From Nostocaceae cyanobacterium (lineage in GTDB: Bacteria > Cyanobacteriota > Cyanobacteriia > Cyanobacteriales > Nostocaceae): a stretch of 32,750 bases of DNA. The notes under the pieces were generated by a model. The model saw only the letters and a program-made list of their open reading frames with translations, made no database searches and was not told where the DNA came from. The DNA is taken from NCBI GenBank assembly GCA_030065825.1, contig JASJCY010000046.1:1-32750 (forward strand), in the 5' to 3' direction. A program made the position numbers and the translations under genes. Positions 25,034-32,750 of this stretch are shown here, in pieces. Within the stretch, counting starts at the first letter, position 1. Each line of letters opens with the position of its first letter.

Positions 25034-26935
25034 ATGTGTGGAATTGCAGGAGTTATCAGTCTAGCACGAGAAACGATACCAGCCTTGAATCGTCGCTTAT
25101 TGGTAATGAATGATTTGCAAAGCCACCGTGGACCTGATGGAGAAGGAGTTTGGGAACACCCTGAAAAACATCTTGGTTTTGCTCATCGTCGGTTGAGTAT
25201 AATTGATTTGAGTACTGGTAGTCAGCCTATGGGTGATAAAGCAGGTAACTGGCTGACTTATAATGGCGAAATTTATAATTATATTGAACTTAGACAAGAA
25301 TTAGGACTAGAAAATTTCACTACTCAATCTGATACAGAAGTCATTCTCCATGCTTATCGTAAATGGGGTATGGATTGTGTAAATCACTTCCGGGGAATGT
25401 TTGCTTTTGCCCTCTGGGATGAATCTAATCAGATATTATTCTGTGCTAGAGATAGATTTGGCATTAAGCCTTTTTATTATACTGTTGTCGCCAACAGATT
25501 ATATTTTGCTTCCGAAATCAAGGCACTATTACCTTTTGTTCAGGACATTAAAACAGATTTAGAAGGATTTAAAGATTATCTTACTTTTCAATTTTGTTTG
25601 GCTGGTAAAACCTTATTTAAAGGTATTTATGAACTGCAACCAGGACATATACTACAAGTAAAAAATGGCGCTGTTTCAATTCAACGGTATTGGGAAGTTT
25701 ATTACCATTTAGACTTTTATCATACTGATAAATATTTTGAAGATAAAATTGCAGAATTATTATCAGAATCAGTAGAATTACATCTGCGTAGTGATGTCCC
25801 TGTAGGTGCCTATCTGAGTGGTGGTTTAGACTCCAGTATTATTTCTTCCCTCGCTGCTAAAAAAGCCGATAAACAGTTTCTTGGCTTCAACGGTAAATTC
25901 TCAATCAGCCAAGACTACGACGAAAGTAGATATGCGAAAATACTTGCTGAATGGAGTGGATTTGAACTCCAAGAACTTGATATTACAGCGACAGATTTTA
26001 TTGAGAATATTCGTAAAGTTATTTATCATCTAGATTATCCCGTAGCTGGTCCCGGTTCTTTTCCTCAGTACATGGTGTCTCAAATGGCAAGTAAGCATCG
26101 TAAAGTCGTACTGGGAGGACAGGGTGCAGATGAAATTTTTGGTGGTTATGTAAGATATTTGATTGCTTACTTTGAGCAATGTATCAAAGGTGCAATTGAT
26201 GGGACAATGCACTCTAGTAATTTTATTGTTACCTATGAGTCTATAATTCCTAATTTAACAGCCTTACGCAACTACAAACCTCTCTTACAGGAATTTTGGC
26301 GAGAGGGATTATTTGAAGATTTAGATAAGCGTTATTTCCGCTTGATTAATCGTTCCCCTTCCTTAGGAGATGAAATAAACTGGGAAGCTTTAGATGGTTA
26401 TTCCTCTTTTGCTACTTTTCAGGAAATTTTCCTTGCAGAAAACGTCGGTCAAGAATCATATTTTGATAGTATGACCCACTTTGATTTTAAAACTCTCTTA
26501 CCAGCATTACTACAAATTGAAGACCGAGTCAGTATGGCACATGGTTTAGAATCCCGCGTACCATTTTTAGACCATCCTTTAGTAGAATTAGCAGCCACAA
26601 TTCCGGCAAATATTAAATTTAAGGATGGTACAATGAAACGAGTACTACAAGAAGCAATATGTTCTTATTTACCTCCTGCAATTGTAAATCGTAAAGATAA
26701 AATGGGATTCCCAGTACCTTTAGTGAGATGGATGCAAGATGAAGCAAAGGATTTTGTTTATGATATATTTTCGTCTCAAAAGTCTTTGAATAGGGATTTA
26801 GTGGATAATCGTAAGGTTTTGCAGGGATTGGAGAAAGAATGGAAATTTGGACGCAAAATTTGGGGTTTGTTGTGTTTAGAAATATGGCAGCAGGAGTTTC
26901 ATGATCGGATTGAGAATGATTTTTGTTTTAAATAA
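25034..26935 (+). CDS. asnB: Glutamine-dependent asparagine-synthetase-like amidotransferase (possibly sugar-amidating)
   Basis: 633 residues. MCGIAGV gives the catalytic Cys2, and the glutaminase side retains HRGPDGEGVW, HRRLSIIDLS and YNGEIYNY. The synthetase domain has LSGGLDSS with SGGLDS at 262-267 and later SMAHGLESRVPFLDH. All catalytic parts look intact, unlike the homologue at 5380. Free asparagine synthesis is possible. Its place in a uronic-acid polysaccharide operon suggests it may instead turn a uronate carboxyl into an amide, as proposed for WbpS-type proteins in O-antigen clusters. The context favours that role; the sequence alone does not decide. Confidence 0.8.
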   Translation: MCGIAGVISLARETIPALNRRLLVMNDLQSHRGPDGEGVWEHPEKHLGFAHRRLSIIDLSTGSQPMGDKAGNWLTYNGEIYNYIELRQELGLENFTTQSDTEVILHAYRKWGMDCVNHFRGMFAFALWDESNQILFCARDRFGIKPFYYTVVANRLYFASEIKALLPFVQDIKTDLEGFKDYLTFQFCLAGKTLFKGIYELQPGHILQVKNGAVSIQRYWEVYYHLDFYHTDKYFEDKIAELLSESVELHLRSDVPVGAYLSGGLDSSIISSLAAKKADKQFLGFNGKFSISQDYDESRYAKILAEWSGFELQELDITATDFIENIRKVIYHLDYPVAGPGSFPQYMVSQMASKHRKVVLGGQGADEIFGGYVRYLIAYFEQCIKGAIDGTMHSSNFIVTYESIIPNLTALRNYKPLLQEFWREGLFEDLDKRYFRLINRSPSLGDEINWEALDGYSSFATFQEIFLAENVGQESYFDSMTHFDFKTLLPALLQIEDRVSMAHGLESRVPFLDHPLVELAATIPANIKFKDGTMKRVLQEAICSYLPPAIVNRKDKMGFPVPLVRWMQDEAKDFVYDIFSSQKSLNRDLVDNRKVLQGLEKEWKFGRKIWGLLCLEIWQQEFHDRIENDFCFK

Positions 26936-26967
26936 TTTTGAATATAGATAAATAATGATGTAAAAAG

Positions 26968-28035
26968 ATGTCAAAAAAAAATTTAGTTTTGATATTATTG
27001 ATTTTTGTTGTATTAAACGTACAATTATTTATTTTTCAAAAGCAATTATTGGTTGAGCAAAAGTTAGAAAAGGTTTCTAATCATTTAGAAAATATTGATA
27101 GCCTAACCACTATACCTAGCTTAGATAAACTAGAATGGGCTACCTATAATAAATTCAAATTTAAGCTGAAAAAATACAGGATTGATCTAGATGCTTTTAA
27201 TGAAATAGGAGGAGTTCCTAACAACTGGAATATCCCTGTACATAATTTAAATAAGCCTTTGGAGTCAATCCTACCCTATAAATTGCCAGAAAATTATATA
27301 AACAAATACAAACAACTATTCTCACCGTGGAATTTTAAAGTTAATGCTATATCCTTAGCAAATGTCCAAACATCAAATCAAGCAGAGTATGATGTTTTAG
27401 TCAAACTTAAAGATAAACTTATTGATAGACTTCTAGAGTTTACAATTGTACAAGCTGAGGCAAGATATATTATTTATAAATTCGATTTGCGATTCGGTGA
27501 TACAGTTTTATTAAAACCATGGGTAAGTGGATTCGCTCAAGGTGTTACTCTTTCTGGTTTATACCACCTATATCAGCGTTTTGGTGATGAAAGATGCCTC
27601 AAAATAGCAGATGAAATTTTTGCTGCCTTAACTCAATATCGAAATAAGCAAGATAATAAATTTTGGGTGACTGAAATTGATGATTCAGGATATCTCTGGA
27701 TTGAAGAATATCCTCTAAATAGCGAACCACAGCCAAAAATTTTAAATGGACACATTGCTGGAATCCTTGGTGTATATGATTATTATAGAATGCAACCTAA
27801 CAATGATGTTCTGACATTTCTTCAGGCAGCGATCACTACTATTCATCGCTATGTTAACGAATATCGAAGACCGGGTGATATTAACTTATATGATTTACGA
27901 TTTAAGGAATCTGATTACGGACCTCAACGTACTATTTTGCAGCAGAAATATTTATTCGATATTACTGGAGAACCCTACTTTTTAAAAATGAGTGAATCTT
28001 TCAAGAAAGACTTTGCCAGGACAAGCCATAATTAA
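26968..28035 (+). CDS. Membrane-anchored D-glucuronyl C5-epimerase-like protein
   Basis: 355 residues. A signal anchor spans ~4-23. About 180-350 matches the C5-epimerase C-terminal domain: WVSGFAQGVTLSGLY, WIEEYPL, ILNGHIAGILGVYDYY and NLYDLRF. Tyr248 and Tyr308 sit 60 residues apart, as do two catalytic tyrosines of animal heparan-sulfate epimerases; a third may be Tyr317 with a shorter loop. The enzyme inverts C5 of a D-uronate within a polymer, giving an L-uronate. In this operon the substrate could be a polymer with glucuronate or GlcNAc3NAcA. The N-terminal ~120 residues are not recognised. It ends 43 bases from a convergent glycosyltransferase gene; no clear terminator is seen. Confidence 0.78.
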   Translation: MSKKNLVLILLIFVVLNVQLFIFQKQLLVEQKLEKVSNHLENIDSLTTIPSLDKLEWATYNKFKFKLKKYRIDLDAFNEIGGVPNNWNIPVHNLNKPLESILPYKLPENYINKYKQLFSPWNFKVNAISLANVQTSNQAEYDVLVKLKDKLIDRLLEFTIVQAEARYIIYKFDLRFGDTVLLKPWVSGFAQGVTLSGLYHLYQRFGDERCLKIADEIFAALTQYRNKQDNKFWVTEIDDSGYLWIEEYPLNSEPQPKILNGHIAGILGVYDYYRMQPNNDVLTFLQAAITTIHRYVNEYRRPGDINLYDLRFKESDYGPQRTILQQKYLFDITGEPYFLKMSESFKKDFARTSHN

Positions 28036-28078
28036 TCCTAATTGGAAGAGTAAATGTATTTAATATAATTAAAAATAA

Positions 28079-29305
28079 TTACATATTCTCGACAATATCA
28101 TTATATATCGCTAATAGTTTTTTACTTTCTTTTTCCCAGTTTAATTCCTTACTAGCATTGCGACACATTTTTTTTAAATTCTCTAACTTTGAAGAAGTAT
28201 CAATTAATTGATATACGACCTTAGCAAAAGTCTTTGGAGAACTCATATCAGCAATTTCAATTACTCCATATTTATCTTTCATCAGGCGAAAAAAAGGTAA
28301 ATCATCTGTGATTATTGGTAGTCCAGCTAATACATATTCAAAGAATTTATTAGGTGAACAATAAAGATGATTGTCATCTATAGCTTTATAAGGAATCACG
28401 CCTATATCTGCACCAGCAGAGTAGTTAAGCATTTGATTACTTGGTATTTCTCCTAAAAAGAAAACCTGTTCTGCAACTCCTTCTGCAATGGCTATTTCTC
28501 GTAGATTTTTTGCATAATCGCCGTAACCAATGATAGCCAAACATGTATTTTTAGGAAACCATTTAACTCCCTTAATTAAAGTTTCAATATTTCGTTCAGC
28601 AGATATCCATCCTTGGTAAAGGACTATTTTTTCATAATTATGTGGAATATTCCCTTGATGTCTGAGTTTTTGTTTAGCAGCTTCAGGAGCAAAATCTCCA
28701 GGTAATTCAGTACAATTCATAATTATCTCTGGTAATGCTATTTGATATCGTTCAGCCATCAAGCTAGCAATAAAAGAATTGACAGTAATAACTACATCCG
28801 GATATTTAATATACTTTTTTTCTAATGAAAAATATAGTTTTTGTAATTTAATTGGTAAAATATCTTGAGCATAATACAGTTCATGAGCATCATAAATTAG
28901 TGGTACTTTTCGTGCTTTAGATGCATAAAAGCCAGCTTTTAGACAAGGTAAATCATGAACGTGATAAACATCAGCCTCAACTTCCAAAGCCTTAGAGATG
29001 ATGAATTGATCGAAAGGAGATATTTCAAAAAATTTTCTTGCTAAAAACATGTAGGTTTTATTAACTAACATCCGCAGACGGTCATTAGCAGGAAGTTTGG
29101 CTCTGATTCTTTTTAATCTTTCATCATCCCAATCATAGCAATAGCGACGAATCTCAATTCCATATTGTTGAAAATGCTCCTCAACAGGAGTTTCAAAGCC
29201 TGCCAATAAGGTCACTTTATGACCTGCTTTTACCAATGTTTTAGCTTCTAAGATTATACGCCTGTCTATCATATAGCAATCGGGCGTAAGCATAACAATA
29301 TTCAT
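28079..29305 (-). CDS. GT4-family glycosyltransferase
   Basis: 408 residues in a GT-B fold. The N-terminal domain starts MNIVMLTPDCYMIDRRI and has the DVYHVHDL and YDAHELY blocks. The donor domain has IVLYQGWIS, LAIIGYGDYAK, VFFLGEIP and SPNKFFEYVLAGLPII with the conserved Glu-x7-Glu-like nucleotide-sugar region. It is a retaining transferase of the usual GT4 length, probably adding a sugar to the locus polysaccharide on the cytoplasmic face. It lies 20 bases downstream of the methyltransferase and is cotranscribed with it. The donor is unknown. Confidence 0.85.
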   Translation of the reverse strand: MNIVMLTPDCYMIDRRIILEAKTLVKAGHKVTLLAGFETPVEEHFQQYGIEIRRYCYDWDDERLKRIRAKLPANDRLRMLVNKTYMFLARKFFEISPFDQFIISKALEVEADVYHVHDLPCLKAGFYASKARKVPLIYDAHELYYAQDILPIKLQKLYFSLEKKYIKYPDVVITVNSFIASLMAERYQIALPEIIMNCTELPGDFAPEAAKQKLRHQGNIPHNYEKIVLYQGWISAERNIETLIKGVKWFPKNTCLAIIGYGDYAKNLREIAIAEGVAEQVFFLGEIPSNQMLNYSAGADIGVIPYKAIDDNHLYCSPNKFFEYVLAGLPIITDDLPFFRLMKDKYGVIEIADMSSPKTFAKVVYQLIDTSSKLENLKKMCRNASKELNWEKESKKLLAIYNDIVENM

Positions 29306-29325
29306 TAGTGATTAATTATGATAAT

Positions 29326-30093
29326 TTACTTTTCAAAACACACGAAAAGACGCTGCATTTCAGTATGTCTGTGCATATTGACAATCTTCAATCCAGAATG
29401 TGTTGCTAATTCTTTAATTTCTGATTCTGTATACTCAAAAGCACAGCTAGGATAATTTTGAGAGAGGGCGTGCTTTGCAGGAAATACTACACCCTGTTGT
29501 ATATCAGGAGTAGCTTTATAAAAATCTGCACTAATTACTCCTCCTGGTTTCAGTAGCAGATGCACTAACTTTAACACCCATATAGAATTACTGAAATTCT
29601 GGTGAATAAAGAAAAATCTTCCCACCATTGTATCTATGCTATCAACATAATCTACTATCTTTTTGCGGTCAGATATATGTAGATAATCGCAATTTGCTGG
29701 AGACACCAATTTAGCTATTGACAAAGCCAAATTAGAGTAATCAATGCCTACATATTTTTTGGCAATTAATCCTATTTGCTTGCCCAAAAAACCGGGACCA
29801 CAACCAATTTCTAACACTCGTTTACCAGCTAAATCTTTTCCTGGTATCCAAATTCTTAAAGCAGGTAATTCTTCGCAGATACATGTATTTAAAATTTCTT
29901 CTTCTGAAAACTGTTTAATATTTTCAATAACTTGTTTATTCTGAGTGAGTCGTTGATAATCTTTTAAAAAAGGACGTGGATCTTCAGTATTAAAGTATGC
30001 AATCCATTCTTTATCCCACCGTTCTGTTTCCCGAGATGAAGCTGGAATTGAGTCTAAGAACCTAAGATTATTCTTCTGTTTAAAAAAGTTCAT
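29326..30093 (-). CDS. SAM-dependent class I methyltransferase
   Basis: 255 residues. Motif I is VLEIGCGPGFLG at 93-104, followed by the acidic turn YVGIDYSN, a catalytic-face HISDRKK region, and LLKPGGVISADF as motif III. This is the usual Methyltransf_11/25-type fold. Adjacent to a GT4 gene, it may O- or N-methylate a sugar or cap a glycan chain, as terminal methyltransferases do in ABC-exported polysaccharides. The acceptor is not shown by the sequence. No domain besides the Rossmann fold is recognised; residues 1-80 are a helical lid. Confidence 0.75.
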   Translation of the reverse strand: MNFFKQKNNLRFLDSIPASSRETERWDKEWIAYFNTEDPRPFLKDYQRLTQNKQVIENIKQFSEEEILNTCICEELPALRIWIPGKDLAGKRVLEIGCGPGFLGKQIGLIAKKYVGIDYSNLALSIAKLVSPANCDYLHISDRKKIVDYVDSIDTMVGRFFFIHQNFSNSIWVLKLVHLLLKPGGVISADFYKATPDIQQGVVFPAKHALSQNYPSCAFEYTESEIKELATHSGLKIVNMHRHTEMQRLFVCFEK

Positions 30094-30323
30094 AGCTCGG
30101 TTATCCTCATAAAATTTACTACAAGATAATCTAATCTAATTTTGTTTTTTAGTGTCTAGTATGTTCAGCTATGAGTTGAAAAAAATATTGCTGTTAAATC
30201 AAAGCTGAAATAACCACCATGCTTGAAAAGCTAACTTTTGCTAATTAAAGCAAGTGTGCCTTGTATAGTTGATTTGTTGAACTATTGATAGACATTTTTA
30301 GCATAATACGTACTGGAAAGCCA
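30094..30323. other. AT-rich intergenic region
   Basis: About 230 bases with no gene, very AT-rich. It is downstream of the truncated ORF and upstream of the methyltransferase gene, so it probably holds the promoter of the minus-strand methyltransferase/GT4 pair. No boxes can be assigned with confidence. Confidence 0.3.
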
Positions 30324-30683
30324 TCAATTTGAGCTATCTGTATCTTTCATCAAATTTTGAAAGCTAGATTGTAACAGGTTTAGATTAAGTTCTGAGCGTG
30401 CTATTTGTCCTCCTACATTTGCTCCTAATTCAGGAATGACATTGTGATAGACAAAATATTTGTTATTGTCTTGTACAATGTTAAATCCATAACGAATAGT
30501 ATTCCATTTTTTTTCCCAATCCTTATCTACCATGACTGGATTATTTTTGCTAGGAACAAATGTTCCATCTCCTCTATCGCAGTATAATAAAGTATCGTGT
30601 CTTTTAGATGAATAAGTAATACTTTCCAGGAACAAGCAAATATGTTTGTCTACATGCAAACCTGAGAGACTGAGATACCCCAT
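30324..30683 (-). pseudogene. Unrecognised protein, 5' end removed by IS element C
   Basis: The ORF is 119 codons, but its first ~5-10 are IS right-end sequence (hairpin 30677-30700), so what remains is the C-terminal part of a longer gene. The visible protein is hydrophilic with DTLLYCDRGDGTF, KNNPVMVDKDW, RYGFNIVQDNNKYFVYHNV and a Gly/Asn-rich NVGGQIA. I do not recognise the family. A role in the neighbouring glycan locus is a guess. The 5' half, if preserved, should lie beyond the element, but the window ends near the element's far edge. Confidence 0.55.
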
Positions 30684-30701
30684 GCATAAATGCAGGGGGT
30701 T

Positions 30702-32192
30702 CTAACTCACTACGCGAGTTTCGTTTACCCGAAAAGGTTCCGACTCCTCACGCGCTATTAGATTACTGCACATTTCCTCTGTCCCACCAACGGCAGGAGA
30801 CTTTGGACTAGCCTTGGTTCTCGGAAATTGATTTGACCCATTTCGCCAACCGTGCAGCAGGGATTTCTCCATCCCTAGCCAGCCATCTCTGGCTGACTGG
30901 ATTGACAAAGTTTCTGTTTTAGGGTCAACGTGACGACTCAAATAAGCGGATAAAATATCACGTTGCATCCGTAGATTGCATACAGAGCAATGGTGAACAC
31001 GTTGCGACAGTGACTTTTTCTGTTTATTACCGCACAAACAGGTTTGAGACAGTGCAGTTTTACGAGTCGAAAACATTAGAACTGTACCGCCAGCACTTTC
31101 AGCCTTGCGTTTCAGTTCGGATTGAAAAGATGCGGGTGATTTAAAACCTATGGATTTACCATAATTTTTTTGCCAAGCTTTAACTGATACTTTCTCGGTT
31201 TTAATATTCTTACCGAGGGCTAAAGTTTGGTTGACTAACTTACCATGTAAAGACTTACGATGTGCCGCTTGTTTACGTTCTATTTCGCGTTTTTTAACAG
31301 CAGTCTTTTTGTAACGATTAGATTTATGCCAACGTTTTGAACCTTTCTTAACAGTACCATTACTGTTGAAATTGTCAGGATTATTAGCGCGACATTGCCT
31401 ATCCATTTTGCGCTGTAACTTTCTAATCTCTTTTTGCTTTGATCCTAGTTCGACTGCAAAAGGAGTCCAGATAGCCTCTTCATCCCCAACAATTGCAATG
31501 GTGGAAACGCCTAAGTCAATACCAACAGTGCCATCACCAAAAATATTTTTAGGCTTTTGATATGGTTCACCTTCACAAACTAATTGGGCGAACCAATAGG
31601 TTTTTTGATTAAGAATACGAAGCACTAAACGCACATATTTAATCTTTGATGACAACCCATGTAAGAGTACAGGGTCATTGGTAATAATGCCTGGTAGTTT
31701 TAACTTTGACCATTCAACAGCGTTACCAGTCCAGCGTATGCCTTGCTTATTGGTTTTACCCTCTAAAGAAGTAAACTGACCTTTCTGTTTAAACCTAACT
31801 TTTTTAGCTTTACCAAAAGCCATCCGATCTAAAGCTTTAAAAGCTCTAGTGGCTATTTTCTGAATAGTATTAGCATCAAGGTGAGATTTAATCCAAACAC
31901 TTGCAATGGCTGTAGTATTTGCAAAGGCTTGTAAATCGTAATCGCTAAATCTATAAGCTTCACGGGCTTTTTGAAAAGCTACCAACCTTTCTTTTTTGTT
32001 AGTTTTTGAAATCGATTTAGCTTGCTGGTAAAGTTCAGAATCTCTTACTAACTGAAGTTTACTTTTACCTTCAGATAATACAGCGTTATAAAGTTGTCTT
32101 CCGGCTTCTAATCTGGCAGCAAGTACAGCCATGTCTTTAGAAGTGGTTATCAATGGTATTTCTGTGACGAAACTAGATGTTCTTACTGCCAA
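30702..32192 (-). CDS. tnpB: TnpB, large (496 residues), RNA-guided nuclease of IS element C
   Basis: It starts at TTG 32192 with AGGAGGT at 32201-32207, eight bases upstream. At 496 residues it is longer than the two other TnpBs, which are ~400. RuvC parts: VGIDLGVSTIAI (Asp), an acidic IKTEKVSVKAW stretch in place of the usual EDLN (Glu in TEK), and CLCG...CSVCNLRMQRDIL (zinc finger and third Asp). The Glu context is divergent, yet the triad appears kept. An Arg/Lys-rich spacer (KKGSKRWHKSNRYKK) and a long C-terminal tail account for the length. The tail after residue ~430 is probably the guide-RNA-encoding part being translated. Confidence 0.85.
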   Translation of the reverse strand: MAVRTSSFVTEIPLITTSKDMAVLAARLEAGRQLYNAVLSEGKSKLQLVRDSELYQQAKSISKTNKKERLVAFQKAREAYRFSDYDLQAFANTTAIASVWIKSHLDANTIQKIATRAFKALDRMAFGKAKKVRFKQKGQFTSLEGKTNKQGIRWTGNAVEWSKLKLPGIITNDPVLLHGLSSKIKYVRLVLRILNQKTYWFAQLVCEGEPYQKPKNIFGDGTVGIDLGVSTIAIVGDEEAIWTPFAVELGSKQKEIRKLQRKMDRQCRANNPDNFNSNGTVKKGSKRWHKSNRYKKTAVKKREIERKQAAHRKSLHGKLVNQTLALGKNIKTEKVSVKAWQKNYGKSIGFKSPASFQSELKRKAESAGGTVLMFSTRKTALSQTCLCGNKQKKSLSQRVHHCSVCNLRMQRDILSAYLSRHVDPKTETLSIQSARDGWLGMEKSLLHGWRNGSNQFPRTKASPKSPAVGGTEEMCSNLIAREESEPFRVNETRVVS

Positions 32193-32200
32193 GTTAAATC

Positions 32201-32207
32201 ACCTCCT
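32201..32207 (-). promoter_or_regulatory. Strong Shine-Dalgarno that fixes a TTG start (element C tnpB)
   Basis: AGGAGGT on the minus strand, eight bases from TTG 32192-32190. The arrangement is the same as in element B. Confidence 0.65.
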
Positions 32208-32275
32208 GATAGTTGTTTATTAGCTTTCCGTATTCTATCATATAGATACATTGCAGTAAACTACTATTCTGCAAA

Positions 32276-32674
32276 ATGACTGAAAAATTTAAATCAAACA
32301 ATAATGTCGTTTACTCATGCAAATACCATGTTATTTTTTGTCCTAAATACAGACGAAAAGTACTAGTTAATGCTGTTGCATCCAGACTCAAAGAATTGCT
32401 TGCTCAAATAGCTATTGATATTAAAGTTGAAATCTTAGAAATGGAGATAATGCCTGACCATGTACATCTATTAATTGAAGTAGACCCACAGTTCGGAGTA
32501 CACCGGGCAGTTAAAAGATTTAAAGGTGCAACATCTAGATACTTACGATTGGAATTTCCAGAATTAAAAAGCCGCTTGCCTTCTCTATGGACTAACTCGT
32601 ACTTTGTATCCACTGTTGGCGGTGCGACTTTGGACTCCATCAAAATCTACATTCAAAACCAAAAAGAAACTTGA
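32276..32674 (+). CDS. tnpA: IS200/IS605 TnpA, Y1 HUH transposase
   Basis: 132 residues and intact. YSCKYHVIFCPKYRR start, HUH motif MPDHVHLLIEV, LWTNSYFVSTVGGA and the nucleophile region IKIYIQNQKE at the end. It differs clearly in sequence from the TnpA of elements A and B, and carries the more canonical HVHLLIE. It reads towards the left-end hairpins at 32676-32735. Confidence 0.9.
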   Translation: MTEKFKSNNNVVYSCKYHVIFCPKYRRKVLVNAVASRLKELLAQIAIDIKVEILEMEIMPDHVHLLIEVDPQFGVHRAVKRFKGATSRYLRLEFPELKSRLPSLWTNSYFVSTVGGATLDSIKIYIQNQKET

Positions 32675-32750
32675 CGGCGATTAAAATCGCCCGCGCCTAG
32701 CCCCCATAAATAGAATTTAGGGGCTACCCCGGCGCGGTTAACTTGGTGTC

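Larger units (their letters stand above)
30670..32740. mobile_element. IS200/IS605-family element C (tnpB and tnpA divergent)
   Basis: The right-end hairpin is at 30677-30700 (ACCCC / GGGGT with TGCA arms, TAAA loop). TnpB (minus) and TnpA (plus) diverge at about 32193-32275. After tnpA, a perfect GGCGATT/AATCGCC hairpin (32676-32691) and a long compound hairpin (32693-32735: GCGCC/GGCGC outside, TAGCCCC/GGGGCTA inside) form the left end. All main parts are present, so it may be mobile. The exact tips, and the sequence beyond 32750, are not visible. Confidence 0.75.

Noticed and set aside
1-32750. tRNA or rRNA genes
   Set aside because: No cloverleaf or rRNA-like stretch was recognised by eye in any intergenic region.

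Overview
The window looks like chromosomal DNA from a filamentous, probably heterocyst-forming cyanobacterium. HIP1 octamers (GCGATCGC) occur at 1416, 11879, 14210, 16646, 18271, 20690 and 21055. Heptameric short tandem repeats lie between genes, and a petP gene for the cyanobacterial cytochrome b6f complex is present. Genus and species cannot be told from this sequence alone.

Layout. 1-3615: the end of a ribbon-helix-helix protein, a repeat-filled gap, a Gfo/Idh/MocA oxidoreductase, a PspC-domain membrane protein and a chlorophyllase-like alpha/beta hydrolase. About 3658-5353: a first IS200/IS605 element (tnpA and tnpB divergent). 5380-12484: an atypical lasso-peptide-type RiPP locus. It holds an asparagine-synthetase-like cyclase with Ser in place of the glutaminase Cys, a 57-residue precursor with a perfect YxxPxLxxxGxxxxLT leader and a Gly/Asp-rich core, a large DUF4347/cadherin-like/RTX secreted protein, and an HPr-kinase-like protein of the kind that phosphorylates lasso precursors. 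No B1 (PqqD-like) or B2 (leader peptidase) gene is visible. About 12403-14165: a second IS200/IS605 element, which supplies the 3' end of the kinase reading frame and has a frameshifted tnpA.

14160-18315: a possible transposase remnant, a membrane sensor histidine kinase, a RibD-C-like reductase, an acyl carrier protein phosphodiesterase and petP. 18466-30093: a cell-surface polysaccharide locus. It has a GumK-like glycosyltransferase (minus strand), then a plus-strand run of wbpA-, wbpB-, wbpD- and wbpE-like genes for UDP-2,3-diacetamido-2,3-dideoxy-glucuronate. These are followed by an ABC-2 export permease, an asparagine-synthetase-type amidotransferase and a membrane-anchored glucuronyl C5-epimerase, then a minus-strand GT4 glycosyltransferase and a methyltransferase. 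About 30670-32740: a third IS200/IS605 element, which cuts the 5' end off an unrecognised ORF.

The genes suggest two working units. The first is a lasso-like precursor with cyclase and kinase, whose missing RRE and peptidase would have to act in trans or have been lost during rearrangements marked by insertion elements and MITE-like repeats. The second builds, exports and modifies a polysaccharide containing diacetamido-uronic acid, perhaps amidated by the AsnB homologue and C5-epimerised after polymerisation.
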